Positions 28,528 through 36,743 of a DNA stretch of 64,000 nt are shown here, piece after piece. Location: contig NZ_QLIU01000017.1 of the NCBI RefSeq assembly GCF_003574425.1, positions 1-64,000 of the forward strand, given 5' to 3'. Made by a program: the position numbers and the translations under genes. This DNA is from Cysteiniphilum halobium. Its GTDB lineage: Bacteria > Pseudomonadota > Gammaproteobacteria > Francisellales > Francisellaceae. Positions within the stretch are counted from its first letter, which is position 1; every line of letters begins with the position of its first letter. The notes beneath the pieces were generated by a model. It was given only the letters and a program-made list of their open reading frames with translations, did not search any database and had not been told where the DNA came from.

Positions 28528-29162
28528 AATTGCCATAACACATATAAATAAAGGCTGTACTGCTTTTTACCATTGTTTTAACTGGCATTCTGTATTGGGT
28601 TTTGTTTGATTAGAAAGTGAAAGTTTGAAAAATAAATTTTTTCGCTTTATTTTGAATAATTTTATTTCACTGAAACGCTTATAAATACTGAGATTGACGA
28701 CACCCTTAACCGCAACAAGAACACGATGCACTAACAGTGCGTACTGTGTCTGCTTGCTGAGGGGGAGGGAGTGACTGTTGACAACAGGTTAATATATAGT
28801 CAAATTAGTGGGTCATAATTTAGCTTATTATTTATACAAGCCGAACCTATGGCGATTGAATGGACTTTTAACATCATCACAAAAGACAATATAAAAGCGA
28901 TAGCAAAGACTTTGCTAAAAATGACAATGAATAGAAAATATTTTTAAAAAACACGTGAGAATAAAAAGGAAAAGCAAAAAATAAAAAACCAAGACAAGCT
29001 TGGCAGTTTTTTAAAAAATATTTTGAAAATTATTTTATATTTTTTTGCGTGAGTAATTGAAAAAAGTTTTAGATTTTATTTTTCGATTTATCTAAGGAAA
29101 AATTAAAACTAAAGATGAAAATAAATAAAAATATTTTTCTTGATTAATTTTAAAATAGTCTA
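28528..29162 (+). other. Non-coding stretch next to the motif array
   Basis: About 630 bases with no gene. It has a perfect small hairpin GCACT-AAC-AGTGC at 28728-28740, then GGGGGAGGGAGTG and TTGACAACAGG. The right part is A/T-rich to the insertion sequence. The layout (relaxase, RHH gene, repeats, non-coding) is like the oriT side of R388-type plasmids. Confidence 0.4.
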
Positions 29163-29168
29163 CTCAAA

Positions 29169-30446
29169 CAATACTTCGGACACTTTTAAGCAGCTATAGC
29201 CCCATAGTTTCTTAATTCGTCAAATATCTGGTTATATTTTTCAGTATCTTTCTTAATTTCTAACTTGCGAAAAATAGCTTCCATATAGTGTTCATTGTAT
29301 TTAACACGCTTCCAAGAGGCTATAGATATAACTGATTTTTCAAATGAATTTTTGCTCAATGCATCTTCTATTTTTAAGGAATTAAGCGCCATCAGAGATA
29401 TGTTTAGATGACTATTAATTGCTTTTGAGTTCCTTGCTTGAGAGTCCATCAACCCAGTGTATTGTTTTGCATCACGAATGACAAACTCTATCTGGAATCG
29501 TGATTTATAATATTTGATTATCGTAAAAGCATCTAAGCTTAAATCAGTTGAAAACAATAATGCGTAACTTGAATTATCTGCATTAAGTAGCATGACAACA
29601 TTAATCTTCTTTTTCATATTTGGTGAGTAAACTATTGCATTATATACATTAACATTGCCATCGATTGCACCCTGAAAAGTAAATCGCTCTATTTGATTGA
29701 ATTTTACTTTCCCGTCATAACTTTTTGGTCTACCAACACCTGTTTGATCGCCATCATAAAGCCATTTTAAATTAGCATCACAACGTAATTTGCCAATCAT
29801 TTCGAACCCATTATCAAAAAGACGATTAACAAAAACATTTTTTGTATAAAAAGCATCCGCTACAACATATTTTATTTCCAATGTTTTTAGTTGATCAAAA
29901 ACAGATTCTATATGATCTGCGTACAAATCAGCACGGCTTTTCTTTTCATCGTCAATAGTCTGCTTAGCATCTAGCGCATAAGCAGTATTGGCGTTAACAT
30001 CAACTATCGATATTAAAGACATTTCCAATCCTTTTTTTGACTCCCCACTAGCACCAGACCAAAACATTGCTAAGCCCTCGGTATGCTTCCCTGATTTCTC
30101 AATAAAGCTTGCGTCAATAGCAGCAATTTTATCATGCTTATCTGGGATAATTGAGATCATTAGCATATTGACTTGCATAAATGAGATTCCCTTATTAAAC
30201 CATCTTGCAATTGTTTTTTCTGATATGCTGCAGTACCGACTGAGGTTTCTATAGTTAGCGTTACCTACGACAGCTATAAAGACGTTAATAATAATGATTA
30301 GGAATTTTCTTTGTGGTTTGGATAAGGTTGTAACGTCATTGATTGCTTTGATTAATGATTTATGCATTATTGAATTTGGAAGCGATATTTAACCCTATTA
30401 ATGGATGCTAGATTACCAAATCTAGTCAAAAGTGTCCGAAGTATTG
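29169..30446 (-). mobile_element. Intact insertion sequence, IS4-superfamily transposase
   Basis: A 1278-base element bounded by perfect 19-base inverted repeats, CAATACTTCGGACACTTTT at 29169-29187 and its exact complement at 30428-30446. Directly outside both ends is CTCAAA (29163-29168 and 30447-30452), a 6-base target duplication. It carries one full transposase. Perfect ends and duplication point to a recent insertion. I cannot assign a named IS. Confidence 0.93.
29186..30367 (-). CDS. IS4-superfamily DDE transposase
   Basis: Catalyses movement of the surrounding element. An N-terminal helical DNA-binding region (about residues 1-85, YCSISEKTIARWF) precedes an RNase-H-like core. The acidic residues are visible as IDASFIEKSGK (about D101), VVADAFYTKNVF (about D170) and the YREK-type motif YKSRFQIEFVIRDAKQ with E near residue 306. 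Length of 393 residues looks complete. Its stop codon touches the left inverted repeat, as often in compact ISs. Confidence 0.92.
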   Translation of the reverse strand: MHKSLIKAINDVTTLSKPQRKFLIIIINVFIAVVGNANYRNLSRYCSISEKTIARWFNKGISFMQVNMLMISIIPDKHDKIAAIDASFIEKSGKHTEGLAMFWSGASGESKKGLEMSLISIVDVNANTAYALDAKQTIDDEKKSRADLYADHIESVFDQLKTLEIKYVVADAFYTKNVFVNRLFDNGFEMIGKLRCDANLKWLYDGDQTGVGRPKSYDGKVKFNQIERFTFQGAIDGNVNVYNAIVYSPNMKKKINVVMLLNADNSSYALLFSTDLSLDAFTIIKYYKSRFQIEFVIRDAKQYTGLMDSQARNSKAINSHLNISLMALNSLKIEDALSKNSFEKSVISIASWKRVKYNEHYMEAIFRKLEIKKDTEKYNQIFDELRNYGAIAA

Positions 30447-30516
30447 CTCAAAAATAATGCGTGGACTTTTGCCAATAATTTCGAGAAACTCAAAAATTTT
30501 TTAGATTGTTTAAGAC

Positions 30517-30822
30517 TCATGATAAATATTTCAAACCCTTATCATCAACAATATTAATAAGTTTTAATATCGCTCCTTGAGCTTTACGCTGACCCTGTTC
30601 AAGACTTTTTACCATAGCAGGGCTAATATTTAAAATTTTTGCAAAGACAGCTTGACTAACATTCTGACGCTCTCTAATTTCTTTTATATCTTCGCCAGTG
30701 TATTCGTATAGGTCTGGCGTACTTAATTCTGTTAAATCTCTAAGCGTTTGCTTATCAATTATGCCAGTTGTATATAAATCGTTTGATAAATCATTTATTG
30801 TTTCTCTTATCGTATTCATCAT
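30517..30822 (-). CDS. XRE-type antitoxin (HigA/NadS-like)
   Basis: A 101-residue DNA-binding antitoxin. The C-terminal half holds a helix-turn-helix (IREIRERQNVSQAVFAKILNISPAMVKSLEQG-type arrangement, about residues 46-80). It would neutralise the toxin encoded just upstream and repress the pair. Its ATG overlaps the toxin stop by 4 bases (ATGA), the usual translational coupling for a toxin-first HigBA order. The palindromes at 31211-31242 upstream of the toxin are the likely operators. Confidence 0.86.
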   Translation of the reverse strand: MMNTIRETINDLSNDLYTTGIIDKQTLRDLTELSTPDLYEYTGEDIKEIRERQNVSQAVFAKILNISPAMVKSLEQGQRKAQGAILKLINIVDDKGLKYLS

Positions 30823-31190
30823 ATCACCTCAAATAATTTTTTATCTTCAATTAGTTTTTTAATATCACTGTCACTTAATGACAATAATATCCCAGAAATT
30901 TTTTTAAAGTCTTTAAGTTCTCTAGTGGTAAAGTTTTCTTTTTCATTTTTGTTAAAGCAATGCACCCAATAACATACTTTTCCATCGCTAAAAACAATAA
31001 TCGTTCTACTGCTTCCGCTTTTGCCTTTATTGTTTGTTGCTACTCTAAGCTTATACAAATTGCTGCCTAGTGAATATCTCTGTTTACCTATATCATCAAG
31101 AGCGCAAAAAAAATCTAGCGTTTCCTTTAGTGAAAAATTACTAATATGTTTTGATTCATTCGCAAACTTTTTTATTTTATAATTTTTCAT
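30819..31190 (-). CDS. RelE/HigB-type toxin
   Basis: A 123-residue predicted ribosome-dependent mRNA interferase of the HigB2/Gp49-like branch. The segment NLYKLRVATNNKGKSGSSRT (split here by a strand break) followed by a beta-strand IIVFSDGKVCYWVHCFNKNEKENFT is typical: KLRxA, GKSGxxRT and FxKNxxxN. First gene of a toxin-antitoxin operon, just right of the IS. Such pairs stabilise plasmids by killing or arresting cells that lose them. The exact target is not determined by sequence. Confidence 0.86.
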   Translation of the reverse strand: MKNYKIKKFANESKHISNFSLKETLDFFCALDDIGKQRYSLGSNLYKLRVATNNKGKSGSSRTIIVFSDGKVCYWVHCFNKNEKENFTTRELKDFKKISGILLSLSDSDIKKLIEDKKLFEVI

Positions 31191-31210
31191 AGAATGAAGT
31201 TTGATAATAT

Positions 31211-31242
31211 ATAATACTTGATATTATAATACAATGTATTAT
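31211..31242 (+). promoter_or_regulatory. Twin palindromes upstream of the toxin-antitoxin operon
   Basis: ATAATA-CTTGA-TATTAT at 31211-31227 and ATAATAC-AAT-GTATTAT at 31226-31242 are adjacent perfect palindromes between the toxin start (31190, minus) and the plus-strand gene at 31277. This is the expected place for operators bound by the antitoxin, and they could also control the divergent gene. Confidence 0.55.
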
Positions 31243-31276
31243 GTTTGTCAATATAACAAAATAAGGAATACCAAAA

Positions 31277-31552
31277 ATGCCTATGATCGAAAAACCAAAG
31301 TCACCAACTTACACAGCCTTACCTAAAAAAGTTAAAGTGACAGAAGATACTTACCTAAAAGCTATTGAATATTTAGACTGGAATAATTCCCTTGACGGTG
31401 AAAAAGATTTAGATTTTTTAATTGATCAAGCATTGCAACTTGTTTTTGATGGTGATCGAGAGTTTAAAAAGTATCTGAAAGAAAATAAAAACACTCACCA
31501 GAAAAAATTAACTGAAAATAACAGCGAGCAACTAGTTCAAGAAGGAGCTTAA
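31277..31552 (+). CDS. Protein of unknown function (91 residues)
   Basis: A small acidic, helical, soluble protein. Around residues 20-55 it has VKVTEDTYLKAIEYLDW then DFLIDQALQLVF, which could be a degenerate ribbon-helix-helix, but this is not certain. AAGGAA precedes ATG 31277. It is divergent from the toxin-antitoxin operon and shares its palindromic control region, the only plus-strand gene in this part. Confidence 0.55.
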   Translation: MPMIEKPKSPTYTALPKKVKVTEDTYLKAIEYLDWNNSLDGEKDLDFLIDQALQLVFDGDREFKKYLKENKNTHQKKLTENNSEQLVQEGA

Positions 31553-31607
31553 AAGCTCCAGTATTGTTTTATTTAACACAGTTTTATGAAAACTCTCTTT
31601 TATTTTA

Positions 31608-32558
31608 TTAGGCAACCTTTTCTGTGTTGTTATTATCTTCACCAACCGCCTTTAAAATCGCACCAAGCAAATAATTCAAAACTTTGGTGCTTTGCCTTAC
31701 CGCTTCGTTAAAATCTTCATCAGTCAAATTTGTAAGCCAATTATCAATATAGCTTGCATGATTTTGTAAATCGGTTTTGATGCCAAAGTGTGCGCTTAAC
31801 ATCGCACTGGATAATTCAGCAACTAATTCTTCTTTGGCATAGCTTAACTTACACTTTAAATCGACACTGCGGTTTAATCTTTTTTTGTGCATGGTGCTAT
31901 GGGCTAACTCATGCAGTAAAACCGCTTTGTAATTCTCTTCACTATCAAAATATTTTGAGGATGGCATTTTGATAATATCTAAACTTGGCATGTAATACGC
32001 TTGCCCTTGATCATGCGTGATAATCTCGACATCTTGAGCATCAATAATGGCTTGCAAGTCATCATTAAAAAAAATGGTGTTTTCTGTCTCTGCTAAAGTC
32101 GTTTGTGACAAATTAAAAACGGCATAATATTTCGGGCATAATATCGTTGTTTCGTAAGCGTCACCTTTTTTGATCACTCTGTCGCCAGTGTTAAAATCCT
32201 CTTTGGCTACTTTTTCCTTATCGTAGCTAGTGAAGAAAAAAACACGGCTTGATTTTTCACCTTTGTTGACACTGCCATTTAACGCTTTGATTTGTTTGAA
32301 CGTCAACCATTGGTTCGATTTGTAATTGTTTTTGAGTTGTGCCATGTAAAGATTTAGCACATTAACACCACTGTAGAGATTGCCTTTCGCATTTACTGGC
32401 AATTTAGCGCAACCCTCACGATGAAAAACATCTTTCCAAGTGGCACCGCCATTTTGAATAATTGCTTTAATACTTTGGGCAATTTCGTTTACAAAGTCGT
32501 TGTAGGTTTGTTTATTCCCATTATTGTGTTTATTTTTTATGGTGTTTTGCTTAGTCAT
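31608..32558 (-). CDS. ArdC-like antirestriction protein (ssDNA-binding and zincin domains)
   Basis: ArdC-type proteins bind single-stranded DNA and protect incoming plasmid DNA from restriction. The N-terminal domain has YNDFVNEIAQSIKAIIQNGGATWKDVF and YSGVNVLNL with WLTFKQIKALNG (read as the family's DUF1738-type part). The C-terminal part is a zinc-peptidase-like domain with HELAHST (HExxH) and EELVAELSSAML downstream. ATG 32558 overlaps the upstream gene's stop by 8 bases and has GAGGGG before it, so I prefer it to the longer open frame at 32588. 316 residues is a normal length. Confidence 0.86.
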   Translation of the reverse strand: MTKQNTIKNKHNNGNKQTYNDFVNEIAQSIKAIIQNGGATWKDVFHREGCAKLPVNAKGNLYSGVNVLNLYMAQLKNNYKSNQWLTFKQIKALNGSVNKGEKSSRVFFFTSYDKEKVAKEDFNTGDRVIKKGDAYETTILCPKYYAVFNLSQTTLAETENTIFFNDDLQAIIDAQDVEIITHDQGQAYYMPSLDIIKMPSSKYFDSEENYKAVLLHELAHSTMHKKRLNRSVDLKCKLSYAKEELVAELSSAMLSAHFGIKTDLQNHASYIDNWLTNLTDEDFNEAVRQSTKVLNYLLGAILKAVGEDNNNTEKVA

Positions 32559-32739
32559 GATTAACCCCTCCACAATCTTTACCATCAAATAATGCTTTGC
32601 AATTCAACCCACCACATAGAGGACAAATATTTTGCGCAATATCCTCTGCTAAATCTTCCTCATACAGATCATCATTAAATGACGTATTGGCATATATTTC
32701 ATCAACTGCTAAATCTAAGTTACTGTTAAAAATACGCAT
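32551..32739 (-). CDS. Small cysteine-rich protein, possible zinc ribbon
   Basis: A 62-residue acidic protein ending in ICPLCGGLNCKALFDGKDCGG, where the Cys-x2-Cys and the later cysteines suggest a small zinc knuckle. It overlaps the ArdC gene by 8 bases and follows the 72-residue gene upstream by 4 bases, so it is part of the ArdC operon. No family was recognised. Confidence 0.6.
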   Translation of the reverse strand: MRIFNSNLDLAVDEIYANTSFNDDLYEEDLAEDIAQNICPLCGGLNCKALFDGKDCGGVNHD

Positions 32740-32743
32740 CGCT

Positions 32744-32962
32744 TTACCCTCTTTTAACGTGATTAATCGCTAACACTGCATTGACCACATGCACCGCTTG
32801 CTCATGGTTGTTTTTTATTTTTTTTATTCCTTTTATTTCTTGTAAGCGCTTTGGTGTCTTTTTATTGGCAGGTGCGGCTTGGTCTTTCTCAACCGCGCGT
32901 ACATAGTTAAAAAATTCAAACCATGCGTCATTGTCAGGTTGATTGGTTATTAAGCTTCTCAT
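32744..32962 (-). CDS. Small protein of unknown function (72 residues)
   Basis: Starts MRSLITNQPDNDAWFEFFNYVRAVEKD with AGGAGTT 7 bases before ATG 32962, so the longer upstream frame is not needed. A lysine/proline-rich middle with repeated KIK units precedes HEQAVHVVNAVLAINHVKRG, a probable amphipathic helix. It heads the operon that leads into the cysteine-rich protein and ArdC. No family was recognised. Confidence 0.5.
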   Translation of the reverse strand: MRSLITNQPDNDAWFEFFNYVRAVEKDQAAPANKKTPKRLQEIKGIKKIKNNHEQAVHVVNAVLAINHVKRG

Positions 32963-33031
32963 TGTTCTAACTCCTTTAATTTTAGGTTTGTGTGTGTTCA
33001 CAACCTTTTTGCAACAAGCCATTTAGAAATG

Positions 33032-33071
33032 CCTGTCAAGGGCGCGTAGCGTGCCATTTACCCTTGACAGG
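33032..33071 (+). repeat. Perfect 11-bp inverted repeat, strong hairpin
   Basis: CCTGTCAAGGG at 33032-33042 pairs exactly with CCCTTGACAGG at 33061-33071, and the 18-base loop can fold further (GGCGCG/CGTGCC with one wobble). It is unusually GC-rich for the region. It lies in the 5' leader of the gene starting at 32962 (minus). Confidence 0.65.
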
Positions 33072-33109
33072 TATTTCGGGCTTGTTAAAAAAGAAATTAA
33101 AACTAGGCT

Positions 33110-33130
33110 GTCAATCACGTAGTGATTGAC
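33110..33130 (+). repeat. Perfect 9-bp stem with 3-base loop
   Basis: GTCAATCAC-GTA-GTGATTGAC is a perfect hairpin. Read on the minus strand it lies 90 bases after the stop of the 33219-34142 gene, with T-rich sequence some 20 bases further on. It may be a terminator, or the upstream half of a two-hairpin element with 33032-33071. Confidence 0.6.
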
Positions 33131-33218
33131 TCATTGATAAGATAAAGTGTGATGGTTTGGCACAGATTTTTGAGCAATGCAATTGCGTATAAACTAAGCA
33201 TTAAATGTTAAATGCACA

Positions 33219-34142
33219 TTAGGCGACAATCGTGTTTGATGGGATATTTTGGGGTTGACTTCCATTGTTCTTAGCTGATTCCTTAGCCTTAATCACTTTA
33301 CGCATAAGCTGCGCGTGACTTTTGCCGATTAGTACCTGATTATCTAACTTGGCAATATAGGCTTGCTCGATCTCGGAATCTTTGAAAATCTTTTTAACTT
33401 TCAGTAGCTCGGCTTGGTACATCTGACAATCTTTGATAATGCTATCGTATGCTTTTAAACTGATGGTTAAATATTTGTTGTCGATGACTTCTAAGCCTGA
33501 GCCTAAAACTTCTGTTTTGTAGGTATGTGGCAATGTAAGCTCTGCCGTTTGATCATTGCAGCCTGTAAGGTTAAATTGATTACCAAAATTAAGGCTACCG
33601 AAAAGCACCTTGTATTTACCAGTATACGCATAGCCTTTCAGCCTCGAAAAATAGATATGTGCTGCTGTATGCCAAAGTAATTCACGGTTAAATCGGTGAT
33701 AGTGATAATTAACTAAATTGCTGTCAATGTAACTTGTAATTACACTATTAACCATATTGTGATTGCTCGGTATCTCTTGGATTTCACTATCACCTAATTT
33801 TTTAATGGCTCGCATTAAATCCTCTTTAAGCACCGAATCTTGTAACGTCTTAACAAATTTAATCATGTATTTGTCATGATAATATTTTGCTATATCTGCA
33901 TGATAGATTTGATCAACAGTATCAAAGTAGTTAGCAATATCTTTTCGCGATTCGTTGACTTCTTTATTGATGCGCTCTTTTTCTTTCTTTGTCATGCCGT
34001 TAGTATTGATATTACGCAATAGTGACAACTTAAAAGCATCACAGTACGGTTGCCTTTTCTTGTAACCGCATATACCACTACAATGTAAATTACGGTTGTT
34101 AATGGTTATTTCTGCTCGATTTGCTTTGTTTTTGAATAACAT
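33219..34142 (-). CDS. Protein of unknown function (307 residues)
   Basis: I recognise no family. The first 45 residues contain cysteines in HCSGICGYKKRQPYC and a KxKER motif, so a small metal or nucleic-acid site is possible. The rest is a mixed soluble domain with aromatic-rich segments (YYHDKYMIKFV, LLWHTAAHIYFSRLKGYAYTGKYKVLFG) and a basic C-terminus. It lies between the exonuclease gene and the ArdC operon, so it may belong to the same DNA-processing group. The length and context suggest a phage or plasmid recombination accessory, which is only inference. Confidence 0.7.
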   Translation of the reverse strand: MLFKNKANRAEITINNRNLHCSGICGYKKRQPYCDAFKLSLLRNINTNGMTKKEKERINKEVNESRKDIANYFDTVDQIYHADIAKYYHDKYMIKFVKTLQDSVLKEDLMRAIKKLGDSEIQEIPSNHNMVNSVITSYIDSNLVNYHYHRFNRELLWHTAAHIYFSRLKGYAYTGKYKVLFGSLNFGNQFNLTGCNDQTAELTLPHTYKTEVLGSGLEVIDNKYLTISLKAYDSIIKDCQMYQAELLKVKKIFKDSEIEQAYIAKLDNQVLIGKSHAQLMRKVIKAKESAKNNGSQPQNIPSNTIVA

Positions 34143-34179
34143 GGTTTGAATCCTCTTAAATTTTGTCTATGGTTAAGGT

Positions 34180-34239
34180 GTGTACTTGGGTTGATAAATA
34201 GACAGAGGCGTTTTATATCGATTTTCCTATCAAGTACAC
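34180..34239 (+). repeat. 9-bp inverted repeat in the gap before the 34142 gene
   Basis: GTGTACTTG at 34180-34188 and CAAGTACAC at 34231-34239 pair exactly across 42 bases. ACACAACCTTTTT directly follows, and almost the same word (CACAACCTTTTT) occurs near 32998-33009 in the next gap of this cluster, so it may be a shared processing or termination signal. Confidence 0.5.
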
Positions 34240-34271
34240 AACCTTTTTATTTTTATTAATTGCCTAACTAT

Positions 34272-35096
34272 CTAAGCCACTAACTCGATCAAGTTCCCGC
34301 CATTGTAAGGCACGTTAAAATTGCCCCTTTCCCTTGTCTTAACAAAGATTTCTAACGCTTGGGTATACTTCCCCCTGCCCTGTTCGATTAAACCCTGTGA
34401 TAGCTTATAAACGCCATAGTTGAATGGGGGGTTAGTTTCAATCGCAATAAAATAAAAATCAAAGTCTTTACCGTTTTTACCAGTGGCTTGCTTGAATCCA
34501 TCAACGTAAAAGCTTGCTGATAGGTCATAATGGTATTTTCTGGTGGTAAAGCTAAAATTAATATCATCCGCCAAGCTTGAGGTGGTCTTTAAGTCAACTA
34601 TATAGCCCTGCTCAAGATTGATATAATCCGCTCGCGCCTTACAATTTACCTTGCTTGCTTCATCTATCCAAAAAACCGATTGTTCAGCAACACCTTTATT
34701 TAGCAGCGTCCTGACTAACTCATTTTTTGCTAGATTGTGGCGCATTGTCTGCGCTTGCAAAAAATCATCGGTACTGACAAGCTGCCTTGCGCCTACCGTT
34801 TCGATTAACTCCTGATAATCCGCTTTGCCTTGCTTGGTGTTACGCTTGGGAATATCGGCAACCACGTATTCATCATCAAAGGTCTTAGGCTCCAGTACCA
34901 ACGAATGAAACAGTGTACCAAACTTCATCGCGGGCGTTGGCTCCATTTGATTTTGACGTTTGTAATTGTAAAGCCAAGGACTGATCAGCAAGTCTTTACA
35001 GTTGCTGGATGAAATAGGGTCGCTTGCGTGGTAGTCTTCATTGCTTAGGTTGTTGATGATTTTGTTTAATGGGTAGATTTTTTTAATATTACTCAT
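34272..35096 (-). CDS. RecE/YqaJ-like PD-(D/E)XK exonuclease
   Basis: A predicted double-strand-DNA exonuclease of the type used in phage and plasmid recombination. The N-terminal SNEDYHA, SSSNCKDLLISP and MKFGTLFHSLVLEP motifs (residues about 18-75) are typical of RecE C-terminal domains. The catalytic core is KARADYINLEQGYIVDLKTT with Asp and Glu/Asp-x-Lys (about residues 155-175). 274 residues is the normal domain length. ATG 35096 overlaps the preceding small gene by 4 bases. Its single-strand-annealing partner would be expected in the same operon. Confidence 0.82.
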   Translation of the reverse strand: MSNIKKIYPLNKIINNLSNEDYHASDPISSSNCKDLLISPWLYNYKRQNQMEPTPAMKFGTLFHSLVLEPKTFDDEYVVADIPKRNTKQGKADYQELIETVGARQLVSTDDFLQAQTMRHNLAKNELVRTLLNKGVAEQSVFWIDEASKVNCKARADYINLEQGYIVDLKTTSSLADDINFSFTTRKYHYDLSASFYVDGFKQATGKNGKDFDFYFIAIETNPPFNYGVYKLSQGLIEQGRGKYTQALEIFVKTRERGNFNVPYNGGNLIELVA

Positions 35097-35320
35097 GCTA
35101 AGAATCCTCCCATGTTACTCACGTCACGCTTTAAATACGGCAATATCGATACAACCGTATCCTTTTTGCTGTCATTGCCATTTTTAAGGACGCTGACGCT
35201 GTTTTTAGCGTCTTTCTTGATGTTGTGCCTATCCCACTTGATAACGCTGATTGTACGCGATTTAAGACTGCTTTGTTTTGCGGTGATATTTTTGCTTTTG
35301 ATTTTTGATCTAAAAAACAT
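35093..35320 (-). CDS. Small basic protein (75 residues)
   Basis: Starts MFFRSKIKSKNITAKQSSLK at 35320 after GGGAGC at good spacing, so I prefer it to the longer frame at 35350. It is basic and lysine/serine-rich, ends SNMGGFLA, and its stop overlaps the exonuclease ATG by 4 bases. A frame on the same strand (35131-35364) is open but has no ribosome site. No family was recognised. It may bind DNA because of its charge. Confidence 0.5.
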   Translation of the reverse strand: MFFRSKIKSKNITAKQSSLKSRTISVIKWDRHNIKKDAKNSVSVLKNGNDSKKDTVVSILPYLKRDVSNMGGFLA

Positions 35321-35393
35321 GATGACTTGCTCCCTGTGCCTGTAGCACACGTTAAAAATTTCACTGTATTTTGTTGTTTAAATAACGCTTAAA

Positions 35394-36068
35394 CTAAGCG
35401 GCTTCTTGTCCTTGTTCGACTAACTCAAAGTGCCATAGTCGGTACTGGTGATTCCCTTTGCTTTTCTTGGTCTCGCCTTTGGATACTTGAATTTTTAACT
35501 GTGGGAGTTGGGTTATTTTGCCTTGAAGTTTTAGCTGATAAAAGAAACCGCTGACCCTTGATACACTGGTAGGGGATATGGATAGCACCACTAATTTTTT
35601 ATTGTGCTTATCATTGGTGTGAAGTTGCACGAGTACGTCGAGATACCGCTTCACTATCGGTTTTCTACCCTCTTCTGCCATTTTAGCAATGAAGTGCTTT
35701 AACGGCTCTCCAACTGTTGTAACAATGCCATCTGGGGAGTATTTAACGTCGCTATAGTTGTCATCGTCTGCATCACTTAAAACGTGCTTTTCAGTGGTCT
35801 TGATCACCGTAACAATGAAGCTGTTAGGGTTATAATCAGGATCGGCTTTCATTTCAAAAGCATTTCCCTTTAGCGATATAAGGGGAAAACTGGCATAGTC
35901 AAACGCTAAGCCGTCTAAGCCAAGCTCGGCTAATTCTTGCTTGATTGTGTCCTTGCTAAAGGCTGTTTCCGTGGTGATTGTGGGTTGATTGGTTGGGTTG
36001 TCTTTCGTTACTGTGACATTTGTTTGTTCGTTTTGTGGGTTTGTAACTGCTGTTGTGTTCTGTTCCAT
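35394..36068 (-). CDS. Unknown protein, possible ssDNA-binding or annealing partner
   Basis: A 224-residue protein with a threonine/asparagine/glutamine-rich first 40 residues, then a beta-rich domain (FPLISLKGNAFEMKAD, SFIVTVIKTTEKHVL, YLDVLVQLHTNDKHNKKLVVLSISPTSV). I recognise no family. It is the first gene upstream of the RecE-like nuclease on the same strand, where a single-stranded-DNA-binding or annealing protein is usual. Beta-rich structure would fit that. This is position-based inference. Confidence 0.65.
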   Translation of the reverse strand: MEQNTTAVTNPQNEQTNVTVTKDNPTNQPTITTETAFSKDTIKQELAELGLDGLAFDYASFPLISLKGNAFEMKADPDYNPNSFIVTVIKTTEKHVLSDADDDNYSDVKYSPDGIVTTVGEPLKHFIAKMAEEGRKPIVKRYLDVLVQLHTNDKHNKKLVVLSISPTSVSRVSGFFYQLKLQGKITQLPQLKIQVSKGETKKSKGNHQYRLWHFELVEQGQEAA

Positions 36069-36127
36069 TGTGAAATTCCTTAATTGATTGATTAACTTAG
36101 GCTGTTAATATGGTTGATTACTGATAA

Positions 36128-36499
36128 TTACCACCAAGAAAAATAAACAAGACTTTCACCTTTGCTTAAAATTTCCCTAGCTTTTGCAATAAATTCTAAA
36201 TCTTCGTTGATGTGTTCTGGTTCAGATTCACCAAAAAAATAGCCAGTGGTATAAGGCAATCCTTTTTGATTAACGATTTTTTCAAGTTGGTTTATGTCGT
36301 CTGTTGTAACTTCCACGTAATTGCAATTAAATTCTTCACTATCACCGCCTTTGTTGCGGTAAAGACGTTCAAACCATCCATGTAAATTAGGATGTTTGCG
36401 CCAATAAAAAACCCCCTCTAGTTTTTTCTCATCGATGACGTTTACAGCATTATTGATATTTTCCTTACTGGTTTTGTAAGCGTACATATCTAATCCCAT
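36128..36499 (-). CDS. Conserved phage/plasmid protein, MGLDMY family
   Basis: A 123-residue protein starting MGLDMYAYKT at 36499, with AGGAG before it; the frame is open a little further but without a better site. The MGLDMYxYK start is shared by a widespread family of phage and plasmid proteins whose function I do not know. It has FYWRKHPNLHGWFERLYRNKGG and ends in YFSWW. The gap to the next gene is 59 bases. Confidence 0.66.
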   Translation of the reverse strand: MGLDMYAYKTSKENINNAVNVIDEKKLEGVFYWRKHPNLHGWFERLYRNKGGDSEEFNCNYVEVTTDDINQLEKIVNQKGLPYTTGYFFGESEPEHINEDLEFIAKAREILSKGESLVYFSWW

Positions 36500-36632
36500 G
36501 ACAAAAATTCTCCTATACAAAATTGTGTTAATGCCCTTTTGTGGTTAGGTTAAAAGGACGGTTTAACGATGGTTGTTTTGTTGATTGTGACTTTTATGCC
36601 AACAGTGGCAGAATTAACTGATCTAATCTCTG

Positions 36633-36743
36633 TTATATTGCCTCTGATCTAGTAATGACTTCATCAACATAACTGTTGCTTGATTGTATAGGGGATTGAT
36701 TATTTTGATTTGTCGTGTTGACAGATTGAGTAATATTTGACAT
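36633..36743 (-). CDS. Possible 36-residue protein
   Basis: ATG 36743 on the minus strand has GAGGTTAT before it and opens a 36-codon frame rich in Q, N, S and T (MSNITQSVNTTNQN and so on), with a more ordered end (YVDEVITRSEAI). The ribosome site supports it. It would be the first gene of the minus-strand cluster. It is short and unrecognised. Confidence 0.4.
   Translation of the reverse strand: MSNITQSVNTTNQNNQSPIQSSNSYVDEVITRSEAI

Noticed and set aside
35131-35364. 77-codon frame on the minus strand overlapping the small basic gene
   Set aside because: No ribosome site; the other frame (35093-35320) has one and couples by ATGA to the exonuclease.
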